NCBI RefSeq assembly: GCF_041429795.1
Contig: NZ_CP163424.1
Location: forward strand, 744,001 to 808,000
Length of the DNA: 64,000 nt
Origin: Algimonas porphyrae
GTDB lineage: Bacteria > Pseudomonadota > Alphaproteobacteria > Caulobacterales > Maricaulaceae
Direction of reading: 5' to 3'
In this document: positions 43,383-53,600 of the stretch, piece by piece
How positions within the stretch are numbered: the first letter of the stretch is position 1
How the letters are laid out: every line of letters starts with the position of its first letter
Made by a program: the position numbers and the translations under genes
The notes under the pieces: model-generated
What the model was told of the DNA's origin: nothing
The model's input: the letters and a program-made list of their open reading frames with translations, nothing else
Database searches by the model: none

Positions 43383-44240
43383 ATGGGCGTCAGCGATGCC
43401 ATCATTAGGTCGCTGACGGTCAGCTTCGTTCTAACCCTTTGCGCCTGCTCGGCGGACAGGACGGACGTCTCTGTGAATACGGCAACCGCGCAGCGGATCG
43501 TCAGTCTCGATTTCTGTGCGGATCAGTATGTACTGAAGCTGGTGAACCCGGACCGTATTCTGGCACTCTCGCCGGATGCGACCAAAGCCTTTTCCTATAT
43601 GCGCGATGCGGCGCAAGGCGTGCCGACTGTGCGACCCGTGGCGGAAGACACATTGGTGTTGCAACCCGACCTGATCGTGCGATCCTATGGCGGGGGCCCG
43701 AATGCGACGCGCCTGTTCGAACGTGCCGGTGTACCCGTCGTGCAGATCGGCTGGGCAGGTGATCTGGCCGACATCCGTCGGATCACTGGCGAGGTCGGAG
43801 CGGCATTGGGGGCGAGTGAGGAAGCTGCCGCTGTCATTCAGGACATAGACCTGCGGCTGGCTGCGCTACAATCGCCGGACAATGCGGCGCGGCTGCTTTA
43901 TATAACGCCGTCTGGCACGACAACAGGGCCGGGCTCGCTGATCGACGCATTGATCACGCGTGCAGGTCTGACGAATTTCGAAACCACACCCGGCTGGCGT
44001 AGCCTGCCACTGGAGCGGATGGTGGATGTACAGCCCGATCTGTTTGCCGCCGCCTTTTTCGACGACCCCGGTCGCAGTCTCGATGCGTGGGGCGTGATGC
44101 GCCACCCGGTGGCAGAGGCTGCACTGCAGGGGCGCCCGCGGATCGACTTCGACAGTGCTTGGGTGTCCTGCGGCGGATGGTTTGCGGTGGACGCGCTTGA
44201 AGCGCTGAATGCGGCCGCACAGGCCAGGCTGCAGCCATGA
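43383..44240 (+). CDS. ABC transporter substrate-binding lipoprotein (BtuF/cobalamin-type)
   Basis: 285 residues. Lipoprotein signal with lipobox LTLCAC. The periplasmic binding fold of the TroA/BtuF class is indicated by QRIVSLDFCADQYVLKLV, then PDLIVRSYGGGPN and VPVVQIGWAGDLADI. LDFCADQ is an opening commonly seen in BtuF-like binding proteins of alphaproteobacteria. It overlaps the permease gene by 4 bp. The substrate could be cobalamin or an iron/haem chelate; no riboswitch is visible upstream. Confidence 0.88.
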   Translation: MGVSDAIIRSLTVSFVLTLCACSADRTDVSVNTATAQRIVSLDFCADQYVLKLVNPDRILALSPDATKAFSYMRDAAQGVPTVRPVAEDTLVLQPDLIVRSYGGGPNATRLFERAGVPVVQIGWAGDLADIRRITGEVGAALGASEEAAAVIQDIDLRLAALQSPDNAARLLYITPSGTTTGPGSLIDALITRAGLTNFETTPGWRSLPLERMVDVQPDLFAAAFFDDPGRSLDAWGVMRHPVAEAALQGRPRIDFDSAWVSCGGWFAVDALEALNAAAQARLQP

Positions 44241-45223
44241 GGTCGCTACTCGATCTCGGCCTGATCAGTCTCTCCGTGCTCGCGGTGCTGGCGGCCTGTC
44301 TGCTGGGCTCGACGCCGATGGCTCCGGGCCGTGTGCTGGTGGCGCTGTTCGGCGGCGGCGTGCCGGGCGATCAGACGATTATCTGGTCGATCCGTATGCC
44401 GCGAGCCCTGACGGCCTGGCTCGTGGGCGCGGCTCTGGGTGCGAGCGGTGCGGCTTTGCAGGGTCTGCTGCGAAACCCGCTGGCCGAACCGGGCGTGCTG
44501 GGGGTGTCGGCGACGTCGGCGTTGCTGGCGACGGTGACGCTCTATTACGGGCTGACGCCCTACGGCGCGTGGGTGCTGCCTCTTGCAGCGGTCATAGGCG
44601 CATTGATCGCGACGACGCTGATCGCCGTGCTGGCCATCCGGACCCAGTCCGTCGTGACACTCATTCTGGTCGGTGTCGCCTTGTCGGCTTTTGCCGGCGC
44701 GTTGATGGCGCTGATGCTCAACCTTGCGCCGAACCCTTTTACGCTGGCTGATATGGTCAACTGGACGCTCGGTTCGGTTGCCAATCGCAGTATCGAAGAC
44801 ATTGTACGGGTCCTGCCATTTCTGATCGCCGGACTCGCCATATTGTGGCTCAGCCGTCGCGGCCTGTCGGCGCTGACGCTGGGCGAAGAAGCGGCGGCCG
44901 GTATCGGGCTCGATCTGAAGCGGCAGCGTATCGCCGTCGTGGTCGGGGCCGGGCTTGCCACGGGGGCGGCTGTCTCTCTGGCGGGTGCGATCGGTTTTGT
45001 CGGGATCGTAGCGCCGCATCTGGTCAGGCCCTGGGTTGATAGCGATCCGGCCCGCACGGTGCTGCCCTCGGCCTTGCTGGGCGGGGTGATGCTGGTCATA
45101 GCCGACATTGGCGTACGGTTGATCCCGACCGGATCGGAACTGAAACTGGGCGTCGTTGCTGCACTGATCGGCGCGCCGATCTTCGCATGGATCGCCGCAC
45201 AGGCAAGGCCGGGTCGTGGCTGA
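44237..45223 (+). CDS. FecCD/BtuC-type ABC transporter permease
   Basis: 328 residues, about 9-10 predicted membrane helices. FecCD signatures are present: RMPRALTAWLVGAALGASGAALQ, NPLAEPGVLGVSATSAL, TLILVGVALSAFAGALM, and GAIGFVGIVAPHLVRPWV near 255-275. ATGA overlap with the binding protein and an 8-bp overlap with the ATPase gene. It moves the chelate across the inner membrane. Confidence 0.93.
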   Translation: MRSLLDLGLISLSVLAVLAACLLGSTPMAPGRVLVALFGGGVPGDQTIIWSIRMPRALTAWLVGAALGASGAALQGLLRNPLAEPGVLGVSATSALLATVTLYYGLTPYGAWVLPLAAVIGALIATTLIAVLAIRTQSVVTLILVGVALSAFAGALMALMLNLAPNPFTLADMVNWTLGSVANRSIEDIVRVLPFLIAGLAILWLSRRGLSALTLGEEAAAGIGLDLKRQRIAVVVGAGLATGAAVSLAGAIGFVGIVAPHLVRPWVDSDPARTVLPSALLGGVMLVIADIGVRLIPTGSELKLGVVAALIGAPIFAWIAAQARPGRG

Positions 45224-45977
45224 GCTGTCCGTTAGTCGGCTCAGTGTCGTGGCGGGCGGCGCTCAGGTTGTGAGCCATATCTCGCTGCAGCTGAGCCGTG
45301 GGGAATTCGTCGTTTTGCTGGGCCCGAACGGTGCAGGGAAATCCATGACCCTGCGTGCGATGCTCGGGCTGGTCCCATCAACAGGATCCGTGACCCTGGA
45401 CGGAGCGTCAGTGCCGGACATGGCCCCGTCAGAGCGAGCCCGACACATTGCTTATCTGCCGCAATCGACGGCCTTGGCCTGGCCCGCCCGGACACGCGAC
45501 GTCGTTTCGCTGGGCCAATTCTCGCATGGTGCGGCGGTGGGACGTCTGGGCCGGGATGATGCGCACGCGGTCGATATGGCGCTGAGCGAGTGCGCGCTTG
45601 AAGCATTCTCGGATCGACGCGTTGACAGCCTGTCAGGCGGTGAAATGGCGCGCGTGCATTGCGCCCGGGCTTTCGCCGCCCGGACAACGTTTTTGCTGGC
45701 CGATGAGCCCGTTGCAGCCCTCGATCCGGCGCAGGCCTTCAGGATCATGGATCTGCTGCAGAAGAAGGCGCGGCGGGGCCTCGGCGTTCTCGTCGTGCTG
45801 CACGATATAGCGCTGGCTGCCCGCTATGCCGACCGGATGATTCTGATGAAAGCCGGAGAACTGGTCGCAGACGGGCCGACAGAATCGGTTCTGACGGGAG
45901 AGTCCGTATCCGCTCTTTACGGGGTGACGGCGCATGTTGCGGGACGGCAGGTGGCGCTTAACGGTCTGCCCGATTGA
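45216..45977 (+). CDS. ABC transporter ATP-binding protein (BtuD/FecE-type)
   Basis: 253 residues, GTG start. Walker A GPNGAGKSMT, Q-loop IAYLPQSTALAWP, signature LSGGEMARVHCARAF, Walker B FLLADEPVAALDPA and the switch His in VLHDIALAARYADR. The layout fits the vitamin B12/iron-chelate importer subfamily. It ends 6 bp before the convergent hemA gene. Confidence 0.93.
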   Translation: MAELSVSRLSVVAGGAQVVSHISLQLSRGEFVVLLGPNGAGKSMTLRAMLGLVPSTGSVTLDGASVPDMAPSERARHIAYLPQSTALAWPARTRDVVSLGQFSHGAAVGRLGRDDAHAVDMALSECALEAFSDRRVDSLSGGEMARVHCARAFAARTTFLLADEPVAALDPAQAFRIMDLLQKKARRGLGVLVVLHDIALAARYADRMILMKAGELVADGPTESVLTGESVSALYGVTAHVAGRQVALNGLPD

Positions 45978-45983
45978 TGATGT

Positions 45984-47213
45984 CTAGGCCGCGACCGAGA
46001 CGCGTGGCAGGTCGAACGTCTTCCAGGACTCGTTCAGCGCGTCCATCAGTTCATCCATCATGACCTCCGTGTGGAACGGGCTTGGCGTAAAACGAAGCCG
46101 CTCCGTACCTTTGGGCACTGTCGGGTAGTTGATCGGTTGAACGTACAGGCCACGCTCTTCGATCAGAAAGTCCGAAACGGCCTTGCAGCGCACCGGATCC
46201 CCAATCAGTAAGGGCACGATATGGGTCGGACCGTCGATGAAGGGCAGGCCGGCAGACCTGAAGCGGGCTTTCAGGGCCTCGGCGCGTTCCTGATGGGCGA
46301 TGCGGACATCGTCTTTCTGTTTCAGGTAACGCACGGATCGTAGCGCGCCCGCCGCTGTTGACGGTGGAATGGAGGTCGTAAAGATAAATCCTGATGCCAA
46401 GCTGCGCACAGCATCGGTGATGACGGCGTCTGCAGCAATATAGCCGCCGATCATGCCATAGGCTTTGGCCAATGTACCCTGAATGATGTCGATCCGGTTC
46501 ATAAGCCCCAATGCCCCGCACAGACCGGAGCCGCCAGGACCGTACATGCCGACGGCATGGACTTCGTCGCAATAGGTCAACGCATTGTAAGTGTCCGCGA
46601 GATCGCAGATCGCATTGATCGGTGCCACATCGGCGTCCATGGAATAGACGCTCTCAAAGGCAATCAGCTTCGGCGCATTGGGGTCGCTTGCTGCCAGAAG
46701 TTCGCGTAAATGAGCCACATCATTGTGCCGGAAAATGCGTTTCTCGCAACGTGCCCCGCGAACCCCGGCAATCATGGAGGCGTGGTTGAGCGCATCCGAA
46801 TAGATGATCAGGCCCGGCAGGATCTGGCTCATCACGCTTAGTGTCGCCTCGTTGGAGACATAACCCGATGTGAACAGCAAGGCGCTGTCCTTGTCATGCA
46901 GGCTGGCCAGTTCGCGTTCCAGCTGAACGTGATAATGAGTCGTGCCGGAAATGTTGCGTGTCCCGCCTGAGCCCGTTCCGGTTGCGTCGACAGCCGATTT
47001 GACGGCTTCGATGACGCATGCGTTCTGTCCTTGGCCTAGATAGTCGTTGGAACACCAGACAACGATATCGTGCTGCGTGGTCCCGTCCGGATACCAGATT
47101 GCTTCCGGGAAGGCCCCGCGTTTGCGGCGAATATCCTGAAAGATGCGGTAGCGGCCCTCATCGCGAACATTGTCCACTGCGCTCTGGAACGTCTTTCGAT
47201 ATTTGCGTGTCAT
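45984..47213 (-). CDS. hemA: 5-aminolevulinate synthase
   Basis: 409 residues from the ATG at 47213; a longer open frame upstream lacks family sequence. It condenses glycine and succinyl-CoA, the first step of the C4 haem route. The PLP lysine is K250 in [12 protein letters not shown]. The glycine-rich loop is [12 protein letters not shown] and the [16 protein letters not shown] block is intact. In alphaproteobacteria it is a control point of haem supply. A TGTGA-N6-TCACC site lies about 85 bp upstream, shared with the divergent cupin/hemN unit. Confidence 0.96.
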   Translation of the reverse strand: MTRKYRKTFQSAVDNVRDEGRYRIFQDIRRKRGAFPEAIWYPDGTTQHDIVVWCSNDYLGQGQNACVIEAVKSAVDATGTGSGGTRNISGTTHYHVQLERELASLHDKDSALLFTSGYVSNEATLSVMSQILPGLIIYSDALNHASMIAGVRGARCEKRIFRHNDVAHLRELLAASDPNAPKLIAFESVYSMDADVAPINAICDLADTYNALTYCDEVHAVGMYGPGGSGLCGALGLMNRIDIIQGTLAKAYGMIGGYIAADAVITDAVRSLASGFIFTTSIPPSTAAGALRSVRYLKQKDDVRIAHQERAEALKARFRSAGLPFIDGPTHIVPLLIGDPVRCKAVSDFLIEERGLYVQPINYPTVPKGTERLRFTPSPFHTEVMMDELMDALNESWKTFDLPRVSVAA

Positions 47214-47291
47214 GATCGGTCCCCAGCCCCCGTCCCAGCTCTCATGGCGGTTTGTCCTAGCGTGGGGCTTAACGCTTTGCTCACCCTGAAA

Positions 47292-47307
47292 TGTGACCCG
47301 TGTCACC
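47292..47307. promoter_or_regulatory. Crp/Fnr-type operator between hemA and the cupin/hemN unit
   Basis: TGTGA-CCCGTG-TCACC; the inner inverted repeat is GTGAC-N4-GTCAC. It lies in the 145-bp divergent gap, 78 bp before hemA and 52 bp before the cupin gene. The same half-sites occur upstream of ccoN and fixL. Confidence 0.65.
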
Positions 47308-47358
47308 CAGTCGGCCCGCAATCTGGTGCAGTAAACTGCGCAAAACCGGGAGACTGCC

Positions 47359-48294
47359 ATGACGATCCTCACCCGCTGGTCCGATGAAGAACGCGCGCAA
47401 TATGGCGCTGAGATCCAGACCTTTCCGCACCGCTTGGGTGCGTCAGGCCTGTTCACAGATGATGCCCTGGCGGCGCTGCTCGATCGTCACCCGAAACATC
47501 TGATCGATGTCTGCACGATGACGGATGATCCAGACTTTCCGGACCGTCACTGCACGGTCGACCCGGCAGGCGCGACAGGTGCGGAAATGGTTGAGATCGC
47601 CAAATCCGGCGCCATCTGGATCAATATCCGCGAAGCCATGAATACGGATCCCGCCTATCGCCCGCTGATGGATGCGGCCTATGCAGAGCTGAAGGCCAAC
47701 ACCGGACAGACGGCGCGCAAACGCAATCGCCGCGGAGGTATTCTGATTTCCTCGCCTGCGGCCAAGGTGCCGTACCATTGCGACCCGACGCAAACGCTGC
47801 TCTGGCATGTGCGTGGTCGCAAGCGGGTCTTCGTCTATCCGACGACGGAAGCGTTCCTGCCGGACGAAGCCTATGAAGCGATCGTGCTGGGCGAGCGCGA
47901 TCAGGATGTGCCCTACCGCTCATCCTATGATGCATCGGCGCAAATCTTTGATCTGCCAGACGACACGCTGGTCTGCTGGCCGCACACCTCGCCGCACCGG
48001 GTCGTTAATCAGGGCTTTTGTGTCTCGATGGTGATGGAATGCACGACCCATGACAGCGCAGTGCGCAACGGGGCGATGTATTTCAACGGACTGTTGCGGC
48101 GGCATTTCAAGGCGCAACCGCAGTGGTCGGGTAGTGGATCGTTCGAGCGTCTGCTCAAGGCCTATGCGGGTCACGCGCTCCGCAAGCTGGGGGCTCACCG
48201 GGCTCATATCCGCGAAGACTATGTCCGCTTCCGGCTCGATCCGGGACAGCCCTCCATGCTGTCGCCGGTCCCGGCCTATATCCGCAATTTCTAG
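47359..48294 (+). CDS. Cupin/JmjC-like protein co-encoded with hemN
   Basis: 311 residues, GGGAG before the ATG. The middle has a jelly-roll HxD..H pattern: [26 protein letters not shown] (His, Asp) and [12 protein letters not shown] (His), as in Fe(II)-dependent cupin_8/JmjC-type hydroxylases. 2-Oxoglutarate use is inferred from the fold only. It lies 27 bp before hemN and is divergent from hemA, so a link to haem biosynthesis or iron/oxygen sensing is likely, but the substrate is unknown. Confidence 0.75.
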   Translation: MTILTRWSDEERAQYGAEIQTFPHRLGASGLFTDDALAALLDRHPKHLIDVCTMTDDPDFPDRHCTVDPAGATGAEMVEIAKSGAIWINIREAMNTDPAYRPLMDAAYAELKANTGQTARKRNRRGGILISSPAAKVPYHCDPTQTLLWHVRGRKRVFVYPTTEAFLPDEAYEAIVLGERDQDVPYRSSYDASAQIFDLPDDTLVCWPHTSPHRVVNQGFCVSMVMECTTHDSAVRNGAMYFNGLLRRHFKAQPQWSGSGSFERLLKAYAGHALRKLGAHRAHIREDYVRFRLDPGQPSMLSPVPAYIRNF

Positions 48295-48321
48295 GACAAA
48301 CCTGCATTCAAGGCTGCTGCC

Positions 48322-49680
48322 ATGACGACCTATCCGGCCGAACTGATCCTGAACTATTCAGCCCCTGTTCCGCGCTACACAAGCTACCCGACCGCGCCCA
48401 ACTTCACCGAGGCGGTGAATGGGGAGGTCGTTGCGGGCTGGTTGCGTGCCATCCCGGAAACGGATGCGGTCTCGCTCTATATCCACATTCCGTTTTGCGA
48501 TCGGCTCTGCTGGTTCTGTGGTTGTCATACGAAACATGTGCAGCGTTATGAGCCGGTGCGACGCTATCTGGACCTGCTCTATCGTGAGATCGAACAGGTT
48601 GCGGCGCGCATTGGGAGGCGCCAACCTGTTGCCCGCCTGCATCTGGGTGGTGGCTCTCCCAGCCTGCTGAAGGCTCACGACCTGGCATGTCTGCGCGCCC
48701 AGCTGGACGCGGCGTTCATTCTGGACGCGGACACGGAAATCAGTCTGGAATTCGATCCGACCGATATGACGGTCGAAGATGTTGAAAGCTTCTGTGCCTT
48801 TGGCGTCACGCGAGCGAGCTTGGGCGTTCAGGACTTCGATGCGCGCGTTCAGGCAGCCATCAACCGCCCGCAAAGTTATGAAAAGACCCGCGACATCATC
48901 ACGGCTCTGCGCCATGGCGGGGTCGCGTCGGTCAATATCGATGCGCTTTATGGTCTGCCTTATCAGACGGATGATACGGTCCGCAGAACCCTGACGCAGG
49001 TTGTCGAGCTTGATCCGGACCGGGTCGCCCTGTTCGGCTATGCGCATGTGCCATGGATGAAAACGCATCAGCGCCTGATCGAGGACAGCGCCTTGCCGGA
49101 CACGCTGAACCGCTTCCGGCAATCGCGCATTGCGGCGTCGATCCTGAAACGCAACGCCTATCAGACGATCGGCATCGATCACTTTGCCAAAGCCGATGAC
49201 GCGCTGTCGGTTGCTGCGCGCAAGGGAACGTTGCGTCGTAATTTTCAGGGCTATACGGTCGACGAATGCGATACGCTGATCGGGCTGGGAGCATCGTCGA
49301 TCAGTCAGTTTGCGCAAGGCTATGCGCAAAATGTGAAAAGCGTTCAGGCCTATCAGCGCGCCCTTGAGGCTGACAGCCTGCCGATCGAACGCGGCATCAT
49401 CATGTCCGATTCCGATCGGGTCACGGCAGCCGCGATCGAGCAGCTCATGTGCGACTTCCGGCTGGATTCTGCCTCTTTACGAACGCGGTTCGGCGAACGG
49501 GCAGACGGAGTTCTGGCAAAGGCAGCGCTGATCGCCCACCGTGACGAAGACGGATTGTTCAAGGCCGATGCATCCGGCTTTCATGTGACGCAACTGGGTC
49601 GTCCGTTCGTGCGCACCATCGCGTCCCGATTCGATGATTATCTGCTTTCGCGGTCCGGACGATACTCCGTCGCAGTTTGA
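48322..49680 (+). CDS. hemN: Oxygen-independent coproporphyrinogen III oxidase
   Basis: 452 residues, the full length of true HemN rather than the shorter HemW. The radical-SAM cluster motif is C59-x3-C63-x2-C66 in IHIPFCDRLCWFCGC, with the HemN-specific extra Cys (C68). GGGSPSLL and the FGVTRASLGVQDFD block follow. It converts coproporphyrinogen III to protoporphyrinogen IX without oxygen, so it belongs with the microaerobic oxidase genes next to it. Confidence 0.96.
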   Translation: MTTYPAELILNYSAPVPRYTSYPTAPNFTEAVNGEVVAGWLRAIPETDAVSLYIHIPFCDRLCWFCGCHTKHVQRYEPVRRYLDLLYREIEQVAARIGRRQPVARLHLGGGSPSLLKAHDLACLRAQLDAAFILDADTEISLEFDPTDMTVEDVESFCAFGVTRASLGVQDFDARVQAAINRPQSYEKTRDIITALRHGGVASVNIDALYGLPYQTDDTVRRTLTQVVELDPDRVALFGYAHVPWMKTHQRLIEDSALPDTLNRFRQSRIAASILKRNAYQTIGIDHFAKADDALSVAARKGTLRRNFQGYTVDECDTLIGLGASSISQFAQGYAQNVKSVQAYQRALEADSLPIERGIIMSDSDRVTAAAIEQLMCDFRLDSASLRTRFGERADGVLAKAALIAHRDEDGLFKADASGFHVTQLGRPFVRTIASRFDDYLLSRSGRYSVAV

Positions 49681-49731
49681 GGGACAGTCAGAGGCGACAA
49701 GCGCGCCGATTTCTCCCCGATCTGTCACGCC

Positions 49732-49747
49732 TGTGACCACAATCACA
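49732..49747. promoter_or_regulatory. Crp/Fnr-type operator upstream of ccoN
   Basis: TGTGA-CCACAA-TCACA, a perfect match to the Crp-style inverted repeat TGTGA-N6-TCACA. It is about 118 bp before the ccoN start, and a GTCAC overlaps just upstream. It lies in the 184-bp gap after hemN. Confidence 0.7.
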
Positions 49748-49864
49748 TTCCCCGCCATCCGCTTCGCCAAAGGGAGGGCTGACGGGGAAGGGGTCGGTGC
49801 AAACCGGACGGCCTGACAGCGTCGCCTTATTCATGACGGGCCTGATCAGTCCGACACTTGCGAG

Positions 49865-51574
49865 ATGACCATGAGCACAGTTGCCAACCCGCACGTCAAA
49901 CCGGATAATTCTCTGCTGGCCATGCTGTTCGTGCTGGTGCCCTGCGCAATCTGGGCAGTTTTCGCCGCGGCGGGCCCGGGCTTCGGGACCATGGCCGGGC
50001 TGCCGATGAAAGCACATGGGGCGATGATGTTCTTTGCACTTCTCGGTGCGATTATCGTCATTTTCGGGCGCGTCGGGACAGGATCGCCGACGATCGATCA
50101 TGCACGCTATGCCGACAAGATCATCAAATATGGTGTGATCGCCACGACCTTCTGGGGAATTGCCGGAATGCTGGTCGGCGTGATCATTGCGGCGCAGCTG
50201 ACCTGGCCGGAAATCTTCTATTTCGAACAGCTTGGTTGGACCAATTTCGGTCGCCTTCGTCCGCTGCATACATCGGCCGTGATTTTCGCCTTCGGCGGGA
50301 ACGCCCTGATCGCGACCAGCTTCTATGTCGTGCAGCGCACGTCGCGGACGCGTCTGGCCGGCGGCTATTGGCCCTGGTTTGTCTTCTGGGGCTACCAGCT
50401 ATTCATCGTGCTGGCCGCGACCGGCTATCTGATGGGGATTACGGACGGCAAGGAATATGCCGAGCCGGAATGGTATGTCGATATCTGGCTGACCATCGTC
50501 TGGGTCGTTTATCTGCTGGTGTTCCTCTGCACGCTGGCCAAGCGCAAGGAGCCCCACATCTATGTGGCCAACTGGTTCTATCTGGCCTTCATCGTCACTG
50601 TCGCGATCCTGCATCTGGTCAATAATCTGGCCCTGCCCGTCGATCTGTTCAGCGCGAAATCCTACGGGGTCTATGCAGGTGTCCAAGATGCGATGACGCA
50701 GTGGTGGTATGGCCATAATGCGGTGGGCTTCTTCCTGACTGCGGGCTTCCTGGCCATCATGTATTACTTCATCCCGAAGCGGGCGAACCGTCCGATCTGG
50801 AGCTATAAGCTCTCCATCGTCCACTTCTGGGCCGTGATCTTCATCTATATCTGGGCCGGTCCGCACCACCTCCACTATACGGCTCTGCCGCAATGGACGC
50901 AGACCCTCGGCATGGTGTTCTCGATTATGCTCTGGATGCCCAGCTGGGGCGGTATGATCAACGGGCTGATGACGCTGCAGGGCGCATGGGACAAGCTGCG
51001 GTCCGATCCGGTGCTGCGCATGCTGGTCGTCTCTGTCGCCTTTTACGGCATGGCCACTTTCGAAGGCCCCCTCCTGTCGGTGCGCTACGTCAACGCGCTG
51101 TCTCACTATACGGACTGGACCATTGGGCACGTCCATTCCGGCGCGCTGGGCTGGAACGGGTTCGTCACCTTCGGTGCGCTCTATTGTCTGGTGCCGTGGC
51201 TGTGGAAGAAGAAAGACCTCTACTCCACGCGTCTGGTCGAATGGCACTTCTGGGTCGCGACCCTGGGAATCCTTCTTTACATCACGTCCATGTGGGTGGC
51301 GGGCATCATGCAAGGCCTGATGTGGCGCGCCTATACCGAGCTTGGCTTCCTGGAATACAGCTTCATTGAGACGGTCTCCGCCATGCATGTGTCCTATGCG
51401 GTTCGGACGCTGGGCGGTCTGCTCTTCCTGACCGGAACGCTGATCATGGCCTATAATATCCGCATGACAATCCTGGGGCGGGGCAACGCAAAGTCTCTGC
51501 TCGACGATGATCCAGCCAGGAAGCCCGTTATGCCGAGTGCGTCCGTTTCACCCACGCTCGCGCCGGCGGAGTAA
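49865..51574 (+). CDS. ccoN: cbb3-type cytochrome c oxidase subunit I
   Basis: 569 residues; an ATG six bases later (49871) is an equal choice. Twelve-plus membrane helices. Haem/CuB ligands are recognisable: [19 protein letters not shown] (low-spin haem His), [13 protein letters not shown] (CuB His), and [13 protein letters not shown] (the HH pair). [16 protein letters not shown] is diagnostic. It is the catalytic subunit of the high-affinity terminal oxidase used at low oxygen. First gene of ccoNOQP. Confidence 0.97.
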   Translation: MTMSTVANPHVKPDNSLLAMLFVLVPCAIWAVFAAAGPGFGTMAGLPMKAHGAMMFFALLGAIIVIFGRVGTGSPTIDHARYADKIIKYGVIATTFWGIAGMLVGVIIAAQLTWPEIFYFEQLGWTNFGRLRPLHTSAVIFAFGGNALIATSFYVVQRTSRTRLAGGYWPWFVFWGYQLFIVLAATGYLMGITDGKEYAEPEWYVDIWLTIVWVVYLLVFLCTLAKRKEPHIYVANWFYLAFIVTVAILHLVNNLALPVDLFSAKSYGVYAGVQDAMTQWWYGHNAVGFFLTAGFLAIMYYFIPKRANRPIWSYKLSIVHFWAVIFIYIWAGPHHLHYTALPQWTQTLGMVFSIMLWMPSWGGMINGLMTLQGAWDKLRSDPVLRMLVVSVAFYGMATFEGPLLSVRYVNALSHYTDWTIGHVHSGALGWNGFVTFGALYCLVPWLWKKKDLYSTRLVEWHFWVATLGILLYITSMWVAGIMQGLMWRAYTELGFLEYSFIETVSAMHVSYAVRTLGGLLFLTGTLIMAYNIRMTILGRGNAKSLLDDDPARKPVMPSASVSPTLAPAE

Positions 51575-51579
51575 GTTCG

Positions 51580-52317
51580 ATGTTCTACAAACTGCACAAA
51601 TATCTCGAGAAGAAATCCTTCCCGCTTCTGCTCGGCATTATCGGCGTCGTCTCCGTGGGTGGCCTGGTGGAGATCGCCCCGCTTTTCTACATCGACTCGA
51701 CGATCGAAGAGGTGGAAGGCATGCGGCCCTATACACCGCTTGAGCTGGCCGGACGCAGCATCTATGTTCGTGAAGGCTGCTACCTCTGCCACTCGCAAAT
51801 GGTCCGCCCTTTGCGCGACGAGGTGGAACGCTATGGCCATTACAGCCTGGCCGCCGAGTCCATGTATGACAGGCCGTTCCAGTGGGGATCGAAACGAACG
51901 GGACCGGACCTGGCGCGGGTCGGCGGCAAATATTCCGATGAATGGCATAATCTCCATATGCAGGATCCGCGTGCGGTCGTGCCGGAATCAATCATGCCGC
52001 CTTACAGGTTCCTGGCGGAATCCGAGCTGCAGTTTGACGATATCGACAAGCACCTGGCTGCCAACAAGGCGCTCGGTGTTCCCTATACGGATGAAATGGT
52101 GGCGCTGGCCCAATCGGACCTGCAGACGCAGCTGGACGATATGGCGGATGATTATGACGGCTTTGTCGCCCGCTATCCCAACGCACTGATCCGCGATTTC
52201 GACGGTAATCCCGACAAGATCACGGAGATGGATGCCATCATCGCCTATCTGCAGATGCTCGGGACGCTGGTGGATTTCTCCGAATATGAAGCCGATCTCG
52301 ACGAGAACCTCCGATGA
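51580..52317 (+). CDS. ccoO: cbb3-type oxidase mono-haem cytochrome c subunit
   Basis: 245 residues. One N-terminal membrane anchor (about 16-35) is followed by a c-type haem site [13 protein letters not shown] (CxxCH) and the distal Met region SIMPPYRFL. It relays electrons from CcoP to CcoN in the periplasm. It starts 5 bp after ccoN and overlaps ccoQ by 4 bp. Confidence 0.96.
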   Translation: MFYKLHKYLEKKSFPLLLGIIGVVSVGGLVEIAPLFYIDSTIEEVEGMRPYTPLELAGRSIYVREGCYLCHSQMVRPLRDEVERYGHYSLAAESMYDRPFQWGSKRTGPDLARVGGKYSDEWHNLHMQDPRAVVPESIMPPYRFLAESELQFDDIDKHLAANKALGVPYTDEMVALAQSDLQTQLDDMADDYDGFVARYPNALIRDFDGNPDKITEMDAIIAYLQMLGTLVDFSEYEADLDENLR

Positions 52318-52505
52318 GCTACGATCAGATTGCCCATGTCATCAAGATCGGGGGGACGATCGCCTTTACGACCGTGTTCGTGCTCGCCATCCTTTATGCG
52401 CTGTGGCCGAAAAACCGCGAAAAATTCGACCGCGCGGCACAGCTGCCCCTGCAAGCCGAAGACAGACCCGAGCTGAGTGACGGGGAGGTATACAATGAGC
52501 GATAA
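52314..52505 (+). CDS. ccoQ: cbb3-type oxidase small subunit CcoQ
   Basis: 63 residues with one membrane helix ([26 protein letters not shown]) and a short hydrophilic tail, the usual CcoQ form. It stabilises the complex. ATGA overlap with ccoO; its last 11 bp overlap the start of ccoP. Confidence 0.93.
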   Translation: MSYDQIAHVIKIGGTIAFTTVFVLAILYALWPKNREKFDRAAQLPLQAEDRPELSDGEVYNER

Positions 52506-53589
52506 CAAGAAAGCGCCGCCTGATAATGAGGTGAAGCCTGTCGTGCAACGCGGGGTCGATCCCAATCTGGAGCCGACCTTGCCCAATGATGCACATGGCG
52601 CTCATGCGCCGCGCTTTGACAAGCCGACGGGACAATATACGACGGGCCATAGCTGGGACGGTATCGAAGAGCTGAACACACCAATGCCGCGTTGGTGGCT
52701 GGGGATCTTCTACGCCACAATCGTTTTCGGCGTCGGTTACGCGGCCCTGATGCCGTCCATCCCGCTTCTCAACAGCTATTTCACCGGATTCCTCGGCTAT
52801 TCAGACCGCGTCGAAGTCGCTGAGGAAATTGTGGAGATGCGCACTGAGCGCGCTTTGTTTGCCGACCGTCTGACGGACGCCGATCTGGACGACATCACCG
52901 CAGACCCAGACCTGTTCCGTTTCGCCATGGCTGCCGGGCGTTCCGCTTTTGGGGATAATTGCGCGACCTGCCACGGAACGGGCGGGCAGGGGTTCAAAGG
53001 TTATCCCAACCTGAATGACGATGTCTGGCTGTGGGGCGGAACTTTCGAGGACATTCACCATACGCTGGAAGTCGGTATCCGCTCGGGACATTTCGACACG
53101 CGCTTCAACATCATGCAGGCGTTTGGCGAAGACGGTTTGCTGACCCGTGCCGAGATCAACGACCTGACGGATTATCTGATGAGCTTTTCCGGCAGAAGCG
53201 AGAATGTCGAGGCCATCGCCAATGGCAGGACCCTGTTCGCGACCAATTGTGCATCCTGCCATGGGGATGACGCCAAAGGTGATCGCAGCCAGGGGGCGCC
53301 TGATCTGACCGATGCGGTCTGGCTTTATGGCGGTGAGCGGGCGGATATCGTGGAGTCCCTCTATTCCGGTCGCCAAGGCGTCATGCCGAATTGGAACGAA
53401 CGGCTTGATCCCGAAATCATCACGGCGCTGGCGGTCTATGTTCATGCGCTGGGTGGCGGGGAGGCCTCAACGCCCGTCGCTGTTCCCGTACAGATGGACG
53501 CACCTACGCCCGATACGCCCTCAGCCGATAGCAGCACCGAAGACGAGAGTGTGACGGAGGACACAGGGCCCGAGCCTGAGACACCATAA
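52495..53589 (+). CDS. ccoP: cbb3-type oxidase di-haem cytochrome c subunit, long form
   Basis: 364 residues from the ATG at 52495, preceded by GGGGAGG. The FixP_N region (HSWDGIEELNTPMPRWWLG) and a membrane helix (about 62-85) come first. Two cytochrome c domains follow, with haem sites CATCHG (near 159) and CASCHG (near 253). It is longer than typical CcoP because of an acidic, Pro/Ser/Thr-rich C-terminal tail of about 40 residues ending GPEPETP. It accepts electrons from cytochrome c. Confidence 0.95.
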   Translation: MSDNKKAPPDNEVKPVVQRGVDPNLEPTLPNDAHGAHAPRFDKPTGQYTTGHSWDGIEELNTPMPRWWLGIFYATIVFGVGYAALMPSIPLLNSYFTGFLGYSDRVEVAEEIVEMRTERALFADRLTDADLDDITADPDLFRFAMAAGRSAFGDNCATCHGTGGQGFKGYPNLNDDVWLWGGTFEDIHHTLEVGIRSGHFDTRFNIMQAFGEDGLLTRAEINDLTDYLMSFSGRSENVEAIANGRTLFATNCASCHGDDAKGDRSQGAPDLTDAVWLYGGERADIVESLYSGRQGVMPNWNERLDPEIITALAVYVHALGGGEASTPVAVPVQMDAPTPDTPSADSSTEDESVTEDTGPEPETP

Positions 53590-53600
53590 GCGCCGGGGTC

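Noticed and set aside
49700-49870. Canonical Fnr box (TTGAT-N4-ATCAA) before ccoN
   Set aside because: None found on either strand; the perfect TGTGA-N6-TCACA site is present instead.
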